Origin: Leptospira koniambonensis
GTDB taxonomy: Bacteria; Spirochaetota; Leptospiria; Leptospirales; Leptospiraceae
Assembly (NCBI RefSeq): GCF_004769555.1
Contig: NZ_RQFY01000004.1
Coordinates: 1,178,001-1,242,000 of the forward strand
Length of the DNA stretch: 64,000 nucleotides
Reading direction: 5' to 3'
Below the pieces are notes generated by a model. It saw only the letters and a list, made by a program, of their open reading frames with translations, was not told the DNA's origin and did not search any database. Position numbers and translations under genes: made by a program. Shown here piece by piece: positions 9,351 to 20,260 of this stretch (positions within the stretch are counted from its first letter, which is position 1; the number at the start of each line of letters is the position of its first letter).

Positions 9351-9547
9351 TCCACTTCTTTAGGAAATCTTAAATCATTTATATAATATAAAAAGATATA
9401 ATAAGAGAAGAGTGATGTGGATCAATTTTTAGATTTGTAAATTCACTTGACGCAATATTGAAAATATTTCGTTTTATTTCAATAAATAAACATAGTTGAG
9501 AATTGCTCTTGGGTGCCTGTTTTATGCGATTTTGCTTGAGGAAATGA

Positions 9548-10171
9548 ATGATTATAAGTGTAAAAAATAAAATTCTAATATTTTTAATTTTAATGTTACT
9601 TTCTTGTTCTCGACAACCTTATATAAAATCTATTCCGGAAATTTCTCCAGGGAAAGAAGTAACTCTGAAAATTGATTTTGATAATTCTTTAATGCCAGAA
9701 TACGAAGAAATGGTAATAACTAAGTTTTGTTTGGGAAGGACTGAACAAGACTTGGACAGGAATTGTGAGGTAGATCCGATCATAAGCGATTATCCTGTTA
9801 AATCAAAAGAACCGATGCGTTTAATAATTCCTGAAGGTTACTATCCATATGGGAAAATGATATTCTGGGCGAAGAGCCCCTCCTTTGGTTCTCGGAGTTC
9901 GATGGCAGTAGCGTATTTTTCCAAGGATTTTGAAAAGACTTTAGATAAGAAAGATTGCAAATTAAAGGGCGTCTCTTTAGAGGGAAGTGTTAGCATTCTG
10001 CGGTATAATTGTAGAGGATTTATCTTTAGGAGCAAAGAAACTCACCTTGTGACATTTCGTGTAGTTGATGAATCCTATATGGATGGGTTAATACTATATA
10101 CTGCCTTTACTCCTTTTCCCTTAGGCGGAGATTATCAAGCTGCTGAAATTGGTTATTCGATACAGAAATAA
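9548..10171 (+). CDS. Putative lipoprotein
   Basis: A 207-residue exported protein with the lipobox MLLSC (Cys near residue 20) after a short hydrophobic stretch. The mature region is beta-rich in appearance with two Cys pairs and no known domain. It starts at the ATG at 9548, preceded by a purine-rich stretch (TGAGGAAATGA). It is convergent with the glycosyltransferase at 10207. This looks like a lineage-specific surface lipoprotein. Confidence 0.65.
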   Translation: MIISVKNKILIFLILMLLSCSRQPYIKSIPEISPGKEVTLKIDFDNSLMPEYEEMVITKFCLGRTEQDLDRNCEVDPIISDYPVKSKEPMRLIIPEGYYPYGKMIFWAKSPSFGSRSSMAVAYFSKDFEKTLDKKDCKLKGVSLEGSVSILRYNCRGFIFRSKETHLVTFRVVDESYMDGLILYTAFTPFPLGGDYQAAEIGYSIQK

Positions 10172-10206
10172 TAAGAACGGTTTCTATATATTTTTCCTAA
10201 TACTTT

Positions 10207-11442
10207 TTAGCTCCTGACCATCTGCACTTTCAACTTAATCGCTTTCTTGGCTTTCGTTGCCTTTTTCTTAGAAAGAGAAAGTTTCGAATAAGTCATCTCC
10301 AAAGAATCAGTAACATCTTCCCAGGTGCAGGAAGCGGCGATCTTTCTCGCAGCGAGACCGAGTTTGGCTGCTAACTTTTTGTTTTCTGCTAATAGACAAG
10401 ACTGTTCTATAAATTCTTCTTCTTTGTCGAAACCACTGAGCAAGGCGGACTTGCCGTGTTTGAGATGTTGGTTGGCGGCCGCGTAATTATAAGCTACGAT
10501 CGGAAGTCCGGATGCCATCGCTTCTACGATTACATTTCCGAAAGTTTCTGTTAGGCTTGGGAATAGAAATAGATCTCCGGTAGCATAATGTTCTGCCAGT
10601 TCTTTTCCTTTTCTCATTCCTCTGAATATAAAATCCGGATTTTCTTTTTGCAATTTTTCTTTGGAAGGTCCGTCTCCCACTAAGATCAATTTTGCATTTG
10701 GAACTCTTGTTTGGAGTCTGCGAAATGTTCTTACTAATAGATCCAGATTTTTTTCTGGAGCTAATCTTCCCACGTATAGAACTCCAAGTTCAGAAGGTTT
10801 TAACCCCCATTCTGTTTTTAATTTGGAATTCCTACGAGCAGGATGAAATAGATCTGAATCAATCCCTCTGGAAACCACTTGCACATTTGTGTAACCTTGT
10901 TCTGTTAGCTGTTCTCTGATCTGAGCAGTTGGAACCAAGGTCATCTGTGTTCTATTATGTAGTCCTTTTAGGTAATTATGGACCAGTTTTCCTGCGAATC
11001 CGAATTTATAATATTTTGCGTATGCGTGGAAATTTGTCCTAAAATCGCTGATGATTGGAATTCCAACATGTCTGGCTGCCCTGACTGCGGACCAACCGAG
11101 CGGCCCTTCCGTGACCACATGTACTATATCAGGTTTTTCTAATTCGATTAATCTGCGTAGCAGGTATTTTTCAGGAAATCCGAATCTTAGATCTTCGTAT
11201 AAAGGTATTTTTGCACCTCTTACAAGTACTTCTCTGTAGTTATTGCTTGCTGTTGCATAATCATTATGGCCTTGTTTTGGGCGAACCAGAATGATCTCGT
11301 GACCTCTTTGTAAAAGATCGCCCAACATTCTATGAAGTGTCTTGGCGACTCCGTTGATCTCCGGAGGAAATGTTTCGGTCACCACTAAAATTCGAAAGGG
11401 ACCTGCTTTAGGATAAGAACTGATATATGTCGATGGAAGCAT
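10207..11442 (-). CDS. GT4-family glycosyltransferase (mannosyltransferase-like)
   Basis: A 411-residue GT-B enzyme. The N-terminal Rossmann half contains ETFPPEINGVAKTLHRM (about residues 24-40), typical of MgtA-like alpha-mannosyltransferases. The C-terminal half has VGRLAPEKNLDLLV, LVGDGPS and the donor-binding E-x7-E region [20 protein letters not shown]. It probably transfers a hexose to a lipid or polysaccharide acceptor at the cytoplasmic membrane. A lysine-rich tail (KKKATKAKKAIKLK) may contact phospholipid head groups. Sugar and acceptor cannot be read. Confidence 0.88.
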   Translation of the reverse strand: MLPSTYISSYPKAGPFRILVVTETFPPEINGVAKTLHRMLGDLLQRGHEIILVRPKQGHNDYATASNNYREVLVRGAKIPLYEDLRFGFPEKYLLRRLIELEKPDIVHVVTEGPLGWSAVRAARHVGIPIISDFRTNFHAYAKYYKFGFAGKLVHNYLKGLHNRTQMTLVPTAQIREQLTEQGYTNVQVVSRGIDSDLFHPARRNSKLKTEWGLKPSELGVLYVGRLAPEKNLDLLVRTFRRLQTRVPNAKLILVGDGPSKEKLQKENPDFIFRGMRKGKELAEHYATGDLFLFPSLTETFGNVIVEAMASGLPIVAYNYAAANQHLKHGKSALLSGFDKEEEFIEQSCLLAENKKLAAKLGLAARKIAASCTWEDVTDSLEMTYSKLSLSKKKATKAKKAIKLKVQMVRS

Positions 11443-11526
11443 CGACTTTTGATCATCTTAAATTTTTGTATCTACTCCATGAAGAGAGAATTACTTTTTC
11501 GTTACAGAGTGCGGACCGAGGGCAGA

Positions 11527-12591
11527 TTATTGTTCGATCCCTGTGGCGAATGCCTTTCTTAAAAGCCTTCCACAATAAACTGATTCTGCGTAAGCCAGGC
11601 CGGATGTGGAATATCTGGAGATTATTCCATAAGTAGTGACAGTTGGATCGATCCAAGGATAAAACCCGAATTTTCCGGGGCTGCTATATGCGGAATCATT
11701 TCCGGAAGAATCTTCTACCCAATGTCCGTAAGAATAATGTACATCTTCCAAAACAAAGGGTGAATATTTTGCTTGGGTTGGATGCGCAGAAGGTAATGTA
11801 GGAACAAGATCGGCGCCCAAATAAGTTCGGATCGTTAAATCAGAATTTAATATTCTTCTTAAGAATTGTGCATAAACGGAAGCAGAAGTCCTAACTCCTC
11901 CTGCAAGTTGGGGAACAGCATAGTCTATCCCAGGATTGGATCCTCCGAATAATGTGTTTCCTATCTCAGTTGCTAATTGTGCGCGAGTATAATTTGTAAG
12001 TGCAGGAGTTAAGCCGCTTGGATTCAAAGCTGCATACGCTTGGAAATGTGCTCCATTATAATAAAAATAATTTAGATCACTTGCATTATAATAGTTATTA
12101 TTATTTGTATTATCTCTTCCTGGACCGTTCGTAAAACAGGCATTTACTGTAAGAGCAAGATTACATTTGTTATCGCTTAGGTTATCGTAACCGGATCTCA
12201 TTCTAAGGTACGATTGTTCTACCGATGTTGGAGGAGTTACTAACTTCTCCAACACATAAGCTCCCCAGATCCATTTAGATGCGGAAGCTATTAAAAGTAA
12301 TGTGGATCCATTCACAGAACCATTTACGGAAGAATATCCATAAGCTCCATTTACATCTCCAATTTCCCAATAGAAAGCACCCAGTTTGGTACAAGTAGAA
12401 TTTTTGGTCGCTGTAGCTTCTACCGCATCTAATTGGGTTTGTTTAGTAGAATCCACTACAGTGAATTCTGCAGGAACTCGCATATTCGATAATGCTAATG
12501 TAGACATTAGAGAAGAAAGTGGATCTTCGCTAGGCGGGGGAGGACAGGCAAAAAAAAGAGAAACAGGAAGAAGATACAAATACTTTCGCAT
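11527..12591 (-). CDS. Serine-hydrolase-like lipoprotein (beta-lactamase/DD-peptidase-like)
   Basis: A 354-residue exported protein. The N-terminus ends in the lipobox FFAC (Cys16) followed by a Pro-rich linker. The sequence ASASKWIWGAYVLEKL carries SASK as an SxxK motif in the arrangement seen in class C beta-lactamase-like hydrolases, and YSYGHWVED resembles the late YGxGW segment of that fold. The rest is Asn/Tyr-rich and divergent, and I do not see a clear YxN or KTG/HTG motif. Activity is therefore uncertain. Alternative: a non-enzymatic family lipoprotein. Confidence 0.6.
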   Translation of the reverse strand: MRKYLYLLPVSLFFACPPPPSEDPLSSLMSTLALSNMRVPAEFTVVDSTKQTQLDAVEATATKNSTCTKLGAFYWEIGDVNGAYGYSSVNGSVNGSTLLLIASASKWIWGAYVLEKLVTPPTSVEQSYLRMRSGYDNLSDNKCNLALTVNACFTNGPGRDNTNNNNYYNASDLNYFYYNGAHFQAYAALNPSGLTPALTNYTRAQLATEIGNTLFGGSNPGIDYAVPQLAGGVRTSASVYAQFLRRILNSDLTIRTYLGADLVPTLPSAHPTQAKYSPFVLEDVHYSYGHWVEDSSGNDSAYSSPGKFGFYPWIDPTVTTYGIISRYSTSGLAYAESVYCGRLLRKAFATGIEQ

Positions 12592-12666
12592 AATAACTCT
12601 CTAACTCAATTCGACGCAGTCATCCTAGAATAACTGCTGAGTTTAATTGATTTTTCGTTTAGGTAG

Positions 12667-13053
12667 TTATTTTTTCTTTTTTGGTTTAGCTGCCGGTGGA
12701 GGATTACGAAGTTCGTTCAATTTATCAGTCAGCCATTTTTCGGATTCTACTTCCTTTCCGTCAGGAAATTTGATCTTATATGCTGTTCCTGTGATTGAGG
12801 ATTTGCTTGCTAATCCTTTGATAAAATCCTCTGTGCTAGTTATCTTACTTTTGGCTGCGTCATACTTTTTAAGTAAGTGAGCTTTTGCTTCGTCCAGCTT
12901 ATGTTCCGAACCATTTCTGATAAAAACACAACCTTTGCAAGAATCTAAGGAAGATACTAATGTTTTGATCTCGTCTTCGGGTTCTGCTCCGAAAACAAAA
13001 TTGGAACTTAAAATTAAAAACACGATCAGAAGAATGGATGAGATTTTTTTCAT
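12667..13053 (-). CDS. Secreted DUF5329-like protein
   Basis: A 128-residue exported protein with a signal peptide (cleavage after FGA near residue 23). The segment SCKGCVFIRNGSEHKLDEA, then AHLLKKYDAA, FIKGLASKSSITG and the ending WLTDKLNELRN, match my recollection of the DUF5329 family, small periplasmic proteins of unknown role. The C-terminus is Pro/Lys-rich. Start at ATG 13053. Confidence 0.65.
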   Translation of the reverse strand: MKKISSILLIVFLILSSNFVFGAEPEDEIKTLVSSLDSCKGCVFIRNGSEHKLDEAKAHLLKKYDAAKSKITSTEDFIKGLASKSSITGTAYKIKFPDGKEVESEKWLTDKLNELRNPPPAAKPKKKK

Positions 13054-13189
13054 AGATAGTCCGGAGAATTAAATTTGGTCTGCTTACTTATGGCAATCAA
13101 GTATTCGAAATTCTATAATTTTCTTAGGTTCCTTTTTTTCGTGACTGTAAAGATCCATTTTGCGTATTCTTCCTAAAAGGAAGCCCTGG

Positions 13190-13768
13190 GTGAAAAAATT
13201 CGTTTTATTTTGTATATTCTTATTTGGTCTTACCTCCCTTCATTCTCAGGAGCAGACAACTTCTCTCGAAACAAAAGATAGATCTCGTTGGGATCTTGTA
13301 TGGAGGAGTGCCGTTGTCCCGGGTTGGGGACTTCTTCATGCAAAAGAATACAGAAAAGCTAGATTCACTATGATAGTCACTTCTATATTAATTCTTTCTG
13401 AATTGAAAGGACATAAAGAAGAATTAGAAAGAAAAGAAGAGTTCGAAAACGCAAAGAATCTATTTATCGCGTATTCTAATTTTTATCCTCAGCCAGATCC
13501 TGGAACGATGATCTTTTTAGCGAATTACCAACATAGTAAAGAGGATGATTTGGAGGGAGTTCGCAGCAGGAATGATCTTAGGTTGGCTCTTTTAGGAACA
13601 AAGTATATTCTTCAATTGGCTTATACGTATTGGAGAGGTATCAAATGGGAAGAAGGAGATAGTTCTTCTGGATTCGATTTTAATATTCGAACTTATGCAC
13701 AATCAGATGCGAGATATCAAGTTAGAGATACATTTGGAGTGGATTTAAAGTATAATTTTCGTTTTTAA
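13190..13768 (+). CDS. Hypothetical exported protein (GTG start preferred)
   Basis: About 192 residues with a signal peptide (VKKFVLFCIFLFGLTSLHS, then QE). I prefer the GTG at 13190 because AAAAGGAAG lies six bases upstream; the frame also opens at a TTG at 13160, adding ten residues. The mature part contains WRSAVVPGWGLLHAKEYRKA, a signature of bacterial DUF5683-like envelope proteins, then a probable membrane segment, a charged coil and an aromatic C-terminus. Function unknown. It converges with the membrane protein at 13787. Confidence 0.62.
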   Translation: MKKFVLFCIFLFGLTSLHSQEQTTSLETKDRSRWDLVWRSAVVPGWGLLHAKEYRKARFTMIVTSILILSELKGHKEELERKEEFENAKNLFIAYSNFYPQPDPGTMIFLANYQHSKEDDLEGVRSRNDLRLALLGTKYILQLAYTYWRGIKWEEGDSSSGFDFNIRTYAQSDARYQVRDTFGVDLKYNFRF

Positions 13769-13786
13769 GACTTCTTCACTTACCGA

Positions 13787-14332
13787 TCAGTTTTTCGAAT
13801 ATCGATCCAATAATATGGAACTAAAGAATAATATGGAGAAGATGAAAAAGTTCATAAAGATCCAGAAGTAAAAGTAGTTGGAGAACACCATATCCCAAGG
13901 AGGCCAAATAGAATAGACTAGATTTATATTTTGAGCCTGATCAGTAAAAAAGTAACTTAAGACTTGTACAAAAGTATACCAAAGAAAAGATCCAAGCCAA
14001 GGAAGGGGAGTGATACCAATCTTTCTCAAACAATAAATCGATAAGATTGTATATAATGAATGTGTAAAATAGGATAGTTTATCTAAAGTATAATCGTTTA
14101 ATAGTTCGTCCGAAAGCCAAAAGATGGAACCTAATATCGCCCAAAAACCTCCAATCCGGATTCCCTTTCGAAATCCAAAGATCAGGCTTCCAGAGAGAAG
14201 GAATGCAGAAACATGACAGATCCAAAAATAATTATTCGGTTCTCTCCATAAATAATTCGTAATTACTACATAGGAAAAAAGGAAGATTCCTAAAATTCTA
14301 AAATGATCCGGATATTTTCCGAAGGGCTTCAT
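13787..14332 (-). CDS. Hypothetical integral membrane protein
   Basis: A 181-residue protein with about five or six membrane helices covering most of its length, rich in Trp, Tyr and Phe. No transporter or enzyme motif was recognised. It has a clean ATG start at 14332 and lies between convergent and co-directional genes, so an independent role is likely. Confidence 0.58.
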   Translation of the reverse strand: MKPFGKYPDHFRILGIFLFSYVVITNYLWREPNNYFWICHVSAFLLSGSLIFGFRKGIRIGGFWAILGSIFWLSDELLNDYTLDKLSYFTHSLYTILSIYCLRKIGITPLPWLGSFLWYTFVQVLSYFFTDQAQNINLVYSIWPPWDMVFSNYFYFWIFMNFFIFSILFFSSILLDRYSKN

Positions 14333-14373
14333 AAGTTTATTTTAGAAACTAAAATGGATCTAAGAGTTCCGAA

Positions 14374-15153
14374 CTATGGAGAAAATCTTTGCCATTGTTT
14401 TCCTTCTTTCCAGACTTGAAATTCTCCAGGTAAAAACTGGGTCCAAATTTCATTTTGGGTCAAAGGACTTGTGGCTAAGACAGTTACTACGTCTTTCGGA
14501 TTTGTATGTTTACTAAAGTCGATGCTTAGATCTGCATCTATAAGTTTGGCCTCTCCGAATGGTGCATGTCTTGTGATATAAACAAGTTTTGTAGAACAAT
14601 ATGCGTATAAATATTTAGAATCGGAAATTAAGATATTCGAAACTCCTTTTTTGCCAAGTTTGGAAAGTAGTTTGCGGATCTCTTGGGAGAGTTGTATTTC
14701 GTTTTTAGGTCTTGTCTTAAACTTCTTCTTTAATTCAGAAAGCACCCAACAAAAAGCATATTCGCTGTCAGTTGTTCCTACAGGTGCAAAATCTTTTAAT
14801 GGTTCCTTTTTCACTCCTTTCAATTGTCCGTTATGAGCAAAGGTCCAATAAAAACCCCAGAGTTCTCGAACGAATGGATGCGTATTTTTCAGATCTACCT
14901 TACCGCGATTTGCTTTTCGGATATGTGAAATGACTAAATTACTTTTGATCGGAAATGTACGGACCAGTTCCGCCAACTGAGAATCGACACTTGCTTGAGG
15001 ATCTTGAAAGACCCTGCAACCTTTACCTTCATAAAATGCGATCCCCCATCCATCTTTATGGGGTCCGGTTTTCCCGCCTCTTTGGACAAGGCCGGTGAAA
15101 CTGAAGCATATATCTGTAGGAACATTTGCGCTCATTCCCAAAAGTTCGCACAT
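14374..15153 (-). CDS. Class II glutamine amidotransferase (YafJ-like)
   Basis: A 259-residue N-terminal-nucleophile amidotransferase. After Met removal, Cys2 of [10 protein letters not shown] is the nucleophile that hydrolyses glutamine. The motifs [12 protein letters not shown] (near 32), [10 protein letters not shown] (near 75) and [10 protein letters not shown] (near 107) match the YafJ/GATase_4 group. There is no fused synthase domain, so the ammonia acceptor is unknown. It is divergent from the glycosyltransferase at 15205, sharing a spacer of about 50 bases. Confidence 0.88.
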   Translation of the reverse strand: MCELLGMSANVPTDICFSFTGLVQRGGKTGPHKDGWGIAFYEGKGCRVFQDPQASVDSQLAELVRTFPIKSNLVISHIRKANRGKVDLKNTHPFVRELWGFYWTFAHNGQLKGVKKEPLKDFAPVGTTDSEYAFCWVLSELKKKFKTRPKNEIQLSQEIRKLLSKLGKKGVSNILISDSKYLYAYCSTKLVYITRHAPFGEAKLIDADLSIDFSKHTNPKDVVTVLATSPLTQNEIWTQFLPGEFQVWKEGKQWQRFSP

Positions 15154-15204
15154 TCTGGATTTCCTCTGTTATATTAGAATAATTGTCGCTAATGCGAATC
15201 CTGT

Positions 15205-16407
15205 TTGTCCAGGACTTTTTTCCTAAAAAGAAATGGCGGAACTCTTGCAGAATTCAAGCCAGAACCCCAATTTGATCGGGTGATTCTTCATATCGACACG
15301 GAAACCGGCTGGAGAGGAGGGGAAAGGCAACTTTTTCTTCTCGCAGAAGGTTTAAAAAAACACAAAATCCCTCAGCTCATTCTTTGTAAACCAGGCTCTG
15401 CATTAGAGACCCGTGCTAACGAGGTTGGACTTCCAACAGTTACTCTTCCTTTAAAAGGAGAATGGGACTTTGGTTCCGTAAAGGCACTCCAAGAACTCAT
15501 CGTATCTAAAGGGATCAAACTCATTCATGCACATACTGCAAAAGCACATTCTATTGCTTGGATGGCGAAAGCAAAACATCCTAAAGTGAAACTTGTAGTT
15601 TCGAGAAGAGTGGATTTCAGGCTTAGGAAGAATTGGTTTAGCAAACGTAAATACGTTTCTGATCGAGTGGACCTTTACTTAAGTGTTTCAAATCGTATCC
15701 GCGAAATCCTGATCATGGATGGGATTGATCCAGCTAAAGTTGTGACTGTATATAGCGGGATCGATTTAGGTATTTCTAAAAAAGCTAGTGATACTTCTTA
15801 CTTAAGAAAAGAATTCAATCTTTCTAAAGATGAACTGATCATTGGAAATATAGCTGCATTAGTTGATCATAAGGATCAAAAAACATTACTCAATGCTTTA
15901 TCCAATATTGAAACGGATAAAAAGTACAAGGTCCTAATCGTTGGCGAAGGTGAACTCAGAAAAGAGCTAGAACGTATCGCTTCTGAGAAAAAACTTTTGG
16001 ATAAAGTGATCTTCACAGGATTCAGAACAGATATCTCCGAACTTCTTTCCTTATTCGATATTTTCACATTAACTTCCAAAGAAGAAGGCCTCGGAACTTC
16101 TGTATTAGACGCGATGGCATCTGGCTTACCAATCGTAGCAACAAATGGTGGTGGCATCGCGGAAATGTTGACTGAAGGTAAGGGTGCATTCGTTTCTCAG
16201 GTAGGAGATGCAATTTCTCTTGCTTCTTCTTATAAAACCTTATTAGAAGATCCTAAAGTTCGAAAATCTATGGGAGCATTTAATAAAGAATCCGTAAAAA
16301 GATTTTCTGTTAAAAACACCATCAAGAAAACTGAACTGGCATATTATAGTTTATTGGGCGAAGAGATCTATTCTAACTCTAAAGGAAAATCCGGGGAAGC
16401 AGCATGA
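15205..16407 (+). CDS. GT4-family glycosyltransferase
   Basis: A roughly 400-residue GT-B enzyme. [18 protein letters not shown] near the N-terminus binds the acceptor side; the C-terminal donor domain has [30 protein letters not shown] and the E-x7-E loop [20 protein letters not shown]. The longest frame opens with TTG at 15205; an in-frame GTG at 15280 directly before the conserved core is an alternative. Its end overlaps polA by four bases (ATGA), implying translational coupling. Donor and acceptor are unknown; a lipopolysaccharide core role is plausible. Confidence 0.86.
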   Translation: MSRTFFLKRNGGTLAEFKPEPQFDRVILHIDTETGWRGGERQLFLLAEGLKKHKIPQLILCKPGSALETRANEVGLPTVTLPLKGEWDFGSVKALQELIVSKGIKLIHAHTAKAHSIAWMAKAKHPKVKLVVSRRVDFRLRKNWFSKRKYVSDRVDLYLSVSNRIREILIMDGIDPAKVVTVYSGIDLGISKKASDTSYLRKEFNLSKDELIIGNIAALVDHKDQKTLLNALSNIETDKKYKVLIVGEGELRKELERIASEKKLLDKVIFTGFRTDISELLSLFDIFTLTSKEEGLGTSVLDAMASGLPIVATNGGGIAEMLTEGKGAFVSQVGDAISLASSYKTLLEDPKVRKSMGAFNKESVKRFSVKNTIKKTELAYYSLLGEEIYSNSKGKSGEAA

Positions 16408-19166
16408 AAAAATTACTCATAGTAGACGGCCACGCATTCGCATTCAGGGCGTATTATGCTTTTGCGGCTTCCAATTTGAAAAATTCTAAAACAGGACAAC
16501 CAAGTGGTGCGGTTTTCGGATTTTTTAGAATGTTATTCAAACTATTCGAAGATTATTCTCCTACTCACGTAGCAATGACATTCGATCCTGGCGGACCATT
16601 AGAAAGAGGGGCTACATTTGCAGAATATAAAGCAAATCGTAAACCTATGCCGGAAGATCTTCGCCCCCAATTGAATGAGATCATGGAAACCTTAAAGGTT
16701 CTAGGTTTTAGGATCCTGAAGATTGAAAAACACGAGGCGGACGATATCATCGGAACTCTTGCAGAAAATTATAAATCTTCTGCAAAAGAGATTTTGATCT
16801 TCTCCGGAGATAAGGACTTATACCAATTATTAGAAAAAAAGAATATTAAAATGCTCAGAGGTAAAAAGGGAGTCACTGAATTTGTGGAAATTGACTCCGC
16901 CTGGGTAAAAGAAGAAGTGGGTGTAGACGTAAAACAAATCCCTGACTATATGGGGATCGTTGGAGATACTTCTGATAATATTCCTGGTGTTAAGGGTATT
17001 GGAGAGAAGGGCGCTTCTAAACTAATCCAAGAATATAAAAACCTAGAAGGGATTTATAAAAATATAGAGAAGATCAAAAACCCTGGTTTAAAGAACAAAC
17101 TCATTGAGCATAAAGATAATGCGTTCATGTCCAGGCAATTGGCCACGATCAAAAGAGATTTGGATCTTGGTATTAAAGATGATGATCTTAAACTCCCAGA
17201 CTATGCGTCTGACGAAGGGATCAAATACCTAAAGAACCAAGGATATAATGTTCTATCCCGGGACTTAGCTAAGTCTGTAGGAAAAGAACCTCCTAAAGAT
17301 GATCCAGAAGAAGCAACAGCAGGATCTGCAAAAGGCCCAGCAGCCAAAAAAGGAATTTATAAACGAGTAGAGAGTATCGAAGAACTGACCAAACTTGCAA
17401 GAGCTTGGAAAAAATCTCCGATCCTTTCGGTGGATACCGAAACCACTTCCCAGTATGCATTTGATGCGGAACTCCTTGGAATTTCTTTGTGTAACCAAGA
17501 AGGAACCGGTTTTTATATTCCAGTTTCCCATACACAAGAGGGCTTATTTGCATATAAGGAACAACTTCTTCCTCTGGATCAGGTTCGAGAAATATTAGGA
17601 CCTATATTAGCAGATCCGAATATTCCTAAAGTCGGCCAGAATATTAAGTATGATTTGATCGTTCTGCAAAACCACGGATTTGAAGTCACAAATATCGTTT
17701 TTGATACTATGATCGTGGCTTATATTTTGGCGCCTGAAAGCCGCAGATTTAATATGGATGATCTTGCAGAAGATCTTCTAAATTATAAGACGATCACTTA
17801 TGCTGAACTCGTGGGAACAGGTAAGAACAAAAAAAATCTTTGGGAAGTGGATCTGGACAAGGTCTCAGAATACGCTGCAGAAGATGCGGATATTACTTTA
17901 AGATTATATAATGTTCTTCGTAAATCCTTGAAACAATCCGGTTTGGAAAGTGTATTTAAGGATATTGATCTGCCATTGATCCCTGTTTTGACTCAAATGG
18001 AGAAGGCCGGGGTTGCAGTAGATTCAAAATATTTTGCAGAACTCTCGAAAGATTTCCAAAGAGAAGTAAAAGATTTGGAAAGGGGAATCTACAAAGCGGC
18101 AGGAAAAGAATTCAATATCGCTTCTACCAAAGAACTTCAGAAAATATTATTCGATGAGTTACAACTAAGAGTTGTAAAAAAGACCCAAACAGGTTATTCC
18201 ACGGACCACGAGGTTTTGGAGGAATTATTGGGAGAACATCCAATCATTGAAAAACTTTTGGATTATAGAAAATATACAAAGTTGATCTCTACTTATGTGG
18301 ATACTCTTCCTAGTATGGCTTCTCCTAAAGATGAAAGAATTCATACCAGCTATAATATGACGATAGCTGCGACAGGAAGACTTTCTTCTACAGATCCGAA
18401 CTTACAAAATATTCCGATCCGAGAAAAAGAAGGAAGATTGATCCGAAAAGGTTTTATCTCCGGTCATAAAGATTTTGAGATCTTAAGTTTAGACTATTCT
18501 CAGATAGAACTACGGATCATGGCTCATATATCCAAAGATCCTGCAATGATGGATGCTTACAAAAAAGGTATCGATATCCACAAAAGAACCGCTGCGGCAA
18601 TCTACGGAGTTTCAGAAGATCTGGTTAGCCCTGAAATGAGGGATAAGGCAAAAGTAGTTAACTTTTCCGTAATATATGGGGTCACTCCTTATGGTCTTAG
18701 CCGAAATCTAAGGATCTCTAGAGATGAGGCAAAAAGTTTTATAGAAAGATATCTAACTCAATATCCAGGTGTCCAAAAGTATATGGATGATACAGTCGCC
18801 TTCTGTGAAGAGAAGGGTTATGTAGAAACCATGAAAGGAAGAAGGAGACCTGTTCCGGATATTACATCCACTCATCGTCAGGCAAAAGAAGGAGCCAAAA
18901 GGGTAGCGATCAACACTCCTATCCAAGGAACCTGCGCAGACATGATCAAGATCGCAATGATCCAGATCCAAGACGAGATTGAAAAAAGAAAATGGAAATC
19001 CAAACTTCTACTCCAAGTACATGACGAATTGGTATTCGAAGTCTATAAATCGGAAAAGGATGAGTTCCTAAAAGTTTGTAAAAAGCTGATGGAGAACGCG
19101 CTTCCTCTGGATGTTCCAATCAAGGTAGAAGGAAAATTCGGACAAAACTGGGACGAGGCTCATTAA
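16404..19166 (+). CDS. polA: DNA polymerase I
   Basis: A full-length 920-residue family A polymerase used in repair and Okazaki fragment processing. Residues 1-290 form the 5'-3' nuclease with [25 protein letters not shown] and [15 protein letters not shown]. The 3'-5' exonuclease appears intact: VDTET (Exo I), GQNIKYDL (Exo II) and YAAEDAD (Exo III). The polymerase has motif [10 protein letters not shown], motif [15 protein letters not shown] and motif [11 protein letters not shown]. It overlaps the upstream glycosyltransferase by four bases. Confidence 0.98.
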   Translation: MKKLLIVDGHAFAFRAYYAFAASNLKNSKTGQPSGAVFGFFRMLFKLFEDYSPTHVAMTFDPGGPLERGATFAEYKANRKPMPEDLRPQLNEIMETLKVLGFRILKIEKHEADDIIGTLAENYKSSAKEILIFSGDKDLYQLLEKKNIKMLRGKKGVTEFVEIDSAWVKEEVGVDVKQIPDYMGIVGDTSDNIPGVKGIGEKGASKLIQEYKNLEGIYKNIEKIKNPGLKNKLIEHKDNAFMSRQLATIKRDLDLGIKDDDLKLPDYASDEGIKYLKNQGYNVLSRDLAKSVGKEPPKDDPEEATAGSAKGPAAKKGIYKRVESIEELTKLARAWKKSPILSVDTETTSQYAFDAELLGISLCNQEGTGFYIPVSHTQEGLFAYKEQLLPLDQVREILGPILADPNIPKVGQNIKYDLIVLQNHGFEVTNIVFDTMIVAYILAPESRRFNMDDLAEDLLNYKTITYAELVGTGKNKKNLWEVDLDKVSEYAAEDADITLRLYNVLRKSLKQSGLESVFKDIDLPLIPVLTQMEKAGVAVDSKYFAELSKDFQREVKDLERGIYKAAGKEFNIASTKELQKILFDELQLRVVKKTQTGYSTDHEVLEELLGEHPIIEKLLDYRKYTKLISTYVDTLPSMASPKDERIHTSYNMTIAATGRLSSTDPNLQNIPIREKEGRLIRKGFISGHKDFEILSLDYSQIELRIMAHISKDPAMMDAYKKGIDIHKRTAAAIYGVSEDLVSPEMRDKAKVVNFSVIYGVTPYGLSRNLRISRDEAKSFIERYLTQYPGVQKYMDDTVAFCEEKGYVETMKGRRRPVPDITSTHRQAKEGAKRVAINTPIQGTCADMIKIAMIQIQDEIEKRKWKSKLLLQVHDELVFEVYKSEKDEFLKVCKKLMENALPLDVPIKVEGKFGQNWDEAH

Positions 19167-19225
19167 TTTTTAGTTGAGTCTTCGGCCAAACTACTCTTAA
19201 AATTCGGCCGCTTGGAGAGAACTTT

Positions 19226-20182
19226 ATGGAAATCTCTTATTCCAGAAAAAAGTTCCTGAAACTTTTGGCGTTATCCGCCGCGGGTTTAGGATTGTCGGAG
19301 AAAATGATTTCTCCGTTATTCTCCCAAACGTCCGGAGCTTCTAAAATGTTAAAACGTAAGATCCCAAAAACTGGAGAAGAAATTCCTGCGATCGGTTTAG
19401 GCACTTGGCAGACTTTAGATGTGGATCCGGATCCTTCTTCTTTGGCTCCTTTAAAAGAAGTTTTGTCGGAGTTCCTACAAACTGGAGGAGGAGTGATAGA
19501 TTCTTCTCCCATGTACGGTCGTTCCGAGGAAATTTTCGGGATCTTATCCAAGGATTTTTCCGACGCTGAAAAAAAGAAATTTTTTTTAGCCACTAAGGTT
19601 TGGATCAGGGGAGAAGCGGCCGGAAAATCACAGATCGAGGCTTCTTTCAAAAAGATGAAAGCCGACAAGATTGATCTATTCCAAATCCATAATTTACTAG
19701 ATACTCAAACTCATCTCAAAACATTAAGAGGCCTGAAAGAAAAAGGGAAGATCCGATATATAGGCCTAACTCATTTTACTACATCCGCGTTCTCTGAAAT
19801 GGAACGGATCTCTGAAAAAGAAAAACCGGATTTTTTGCAGATACCTTATTCTATCCAAACACGTGAAGCAGAAAATCGGATTTTACCTTTCGCCCAGGAA
19901 CATGGGATCGCAGTCCTAATCAACCGCCCTTTCGAAGAAGGTGGGCTTTTCAGAAATACAAAAGGAAAAATATTACCTGAGTATTTTAAAGAATGGGATT
20001 GTAATTCGTTCGCGCAAGTCTTCTTAAAATATATTCTTTCTCATCCGGCAGTGACTTGTGCAATCCCTGCTACTTCTAAAATTTCTCATCTTAAAGATAA
20101 TATGGGAGCGGGACTTGGCAGATTTCCGGAAGGCAAAGAAAGAAAAGTTTTTCTATCCAACCTTCTAGACGCAATGGACTGA
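19226..20182 (+). CDS. Aldo/keto reductase, probably exported
   Basis: A 318-residue NAD(P)H-dependent oxidoreductase with a TIM barrel. The catalytic tetrad is visible: Asp and Tyr in VIDSSPMYG, Lys in ATKVW and His in FQIHN. The N-terminal segment SRKKFLKLLALSAAGLGLS looks like a Tat-type leader with RK instead of RR, so export through Tat is possible but not certain. ATG start with GGAG upstream (CTTGGAGAGAAC). The substrate is unknown. It follows polA by about 60 bases. Confidence 0.85.
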   Translation: MEISYSRKKFLKLLALSAAGLGLSEKMISPLFSQTSGASKMLKRKIPKTGEEIPAIGLGTWQTLDVDPDPSSLAPLKEVLSEFLQTGGGVIDSSPMYGRSEEIFGILSKDFSDAEKKKFFLATKVWIRGEAAGKSQIEASFKKMKADKIDLFQIHNLLDTQTHLKTLRGLKEKGKIRYIGLTHFTTSAFSEMERISEKEKPDFLQIPYSIQTREAENRILPFAQEHGIAVLINRPFEEGGLFRNTKGKILPEYFKEWDCNSFAQVFLKYILSHPAVTCAIPATSKISHLKDNMGAGLGRFPEGKERKVFLSNLLDAMD

Positions 20183-20260
20183 AATTTCCTCTACGTTACC
20201 CATTTTACACTTCCCATTCCGAAAGCAGGGAGTACAATATTGCTCCTTCTGGAGGAGTCT

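Noticed and set aside
19226..19300. Canonical Tat signal on the aldo/keto reductase
   Set aside because: The motif is SRKKFLK, lacking the twin arginine, so Tat export is mentioned only as a possibility.
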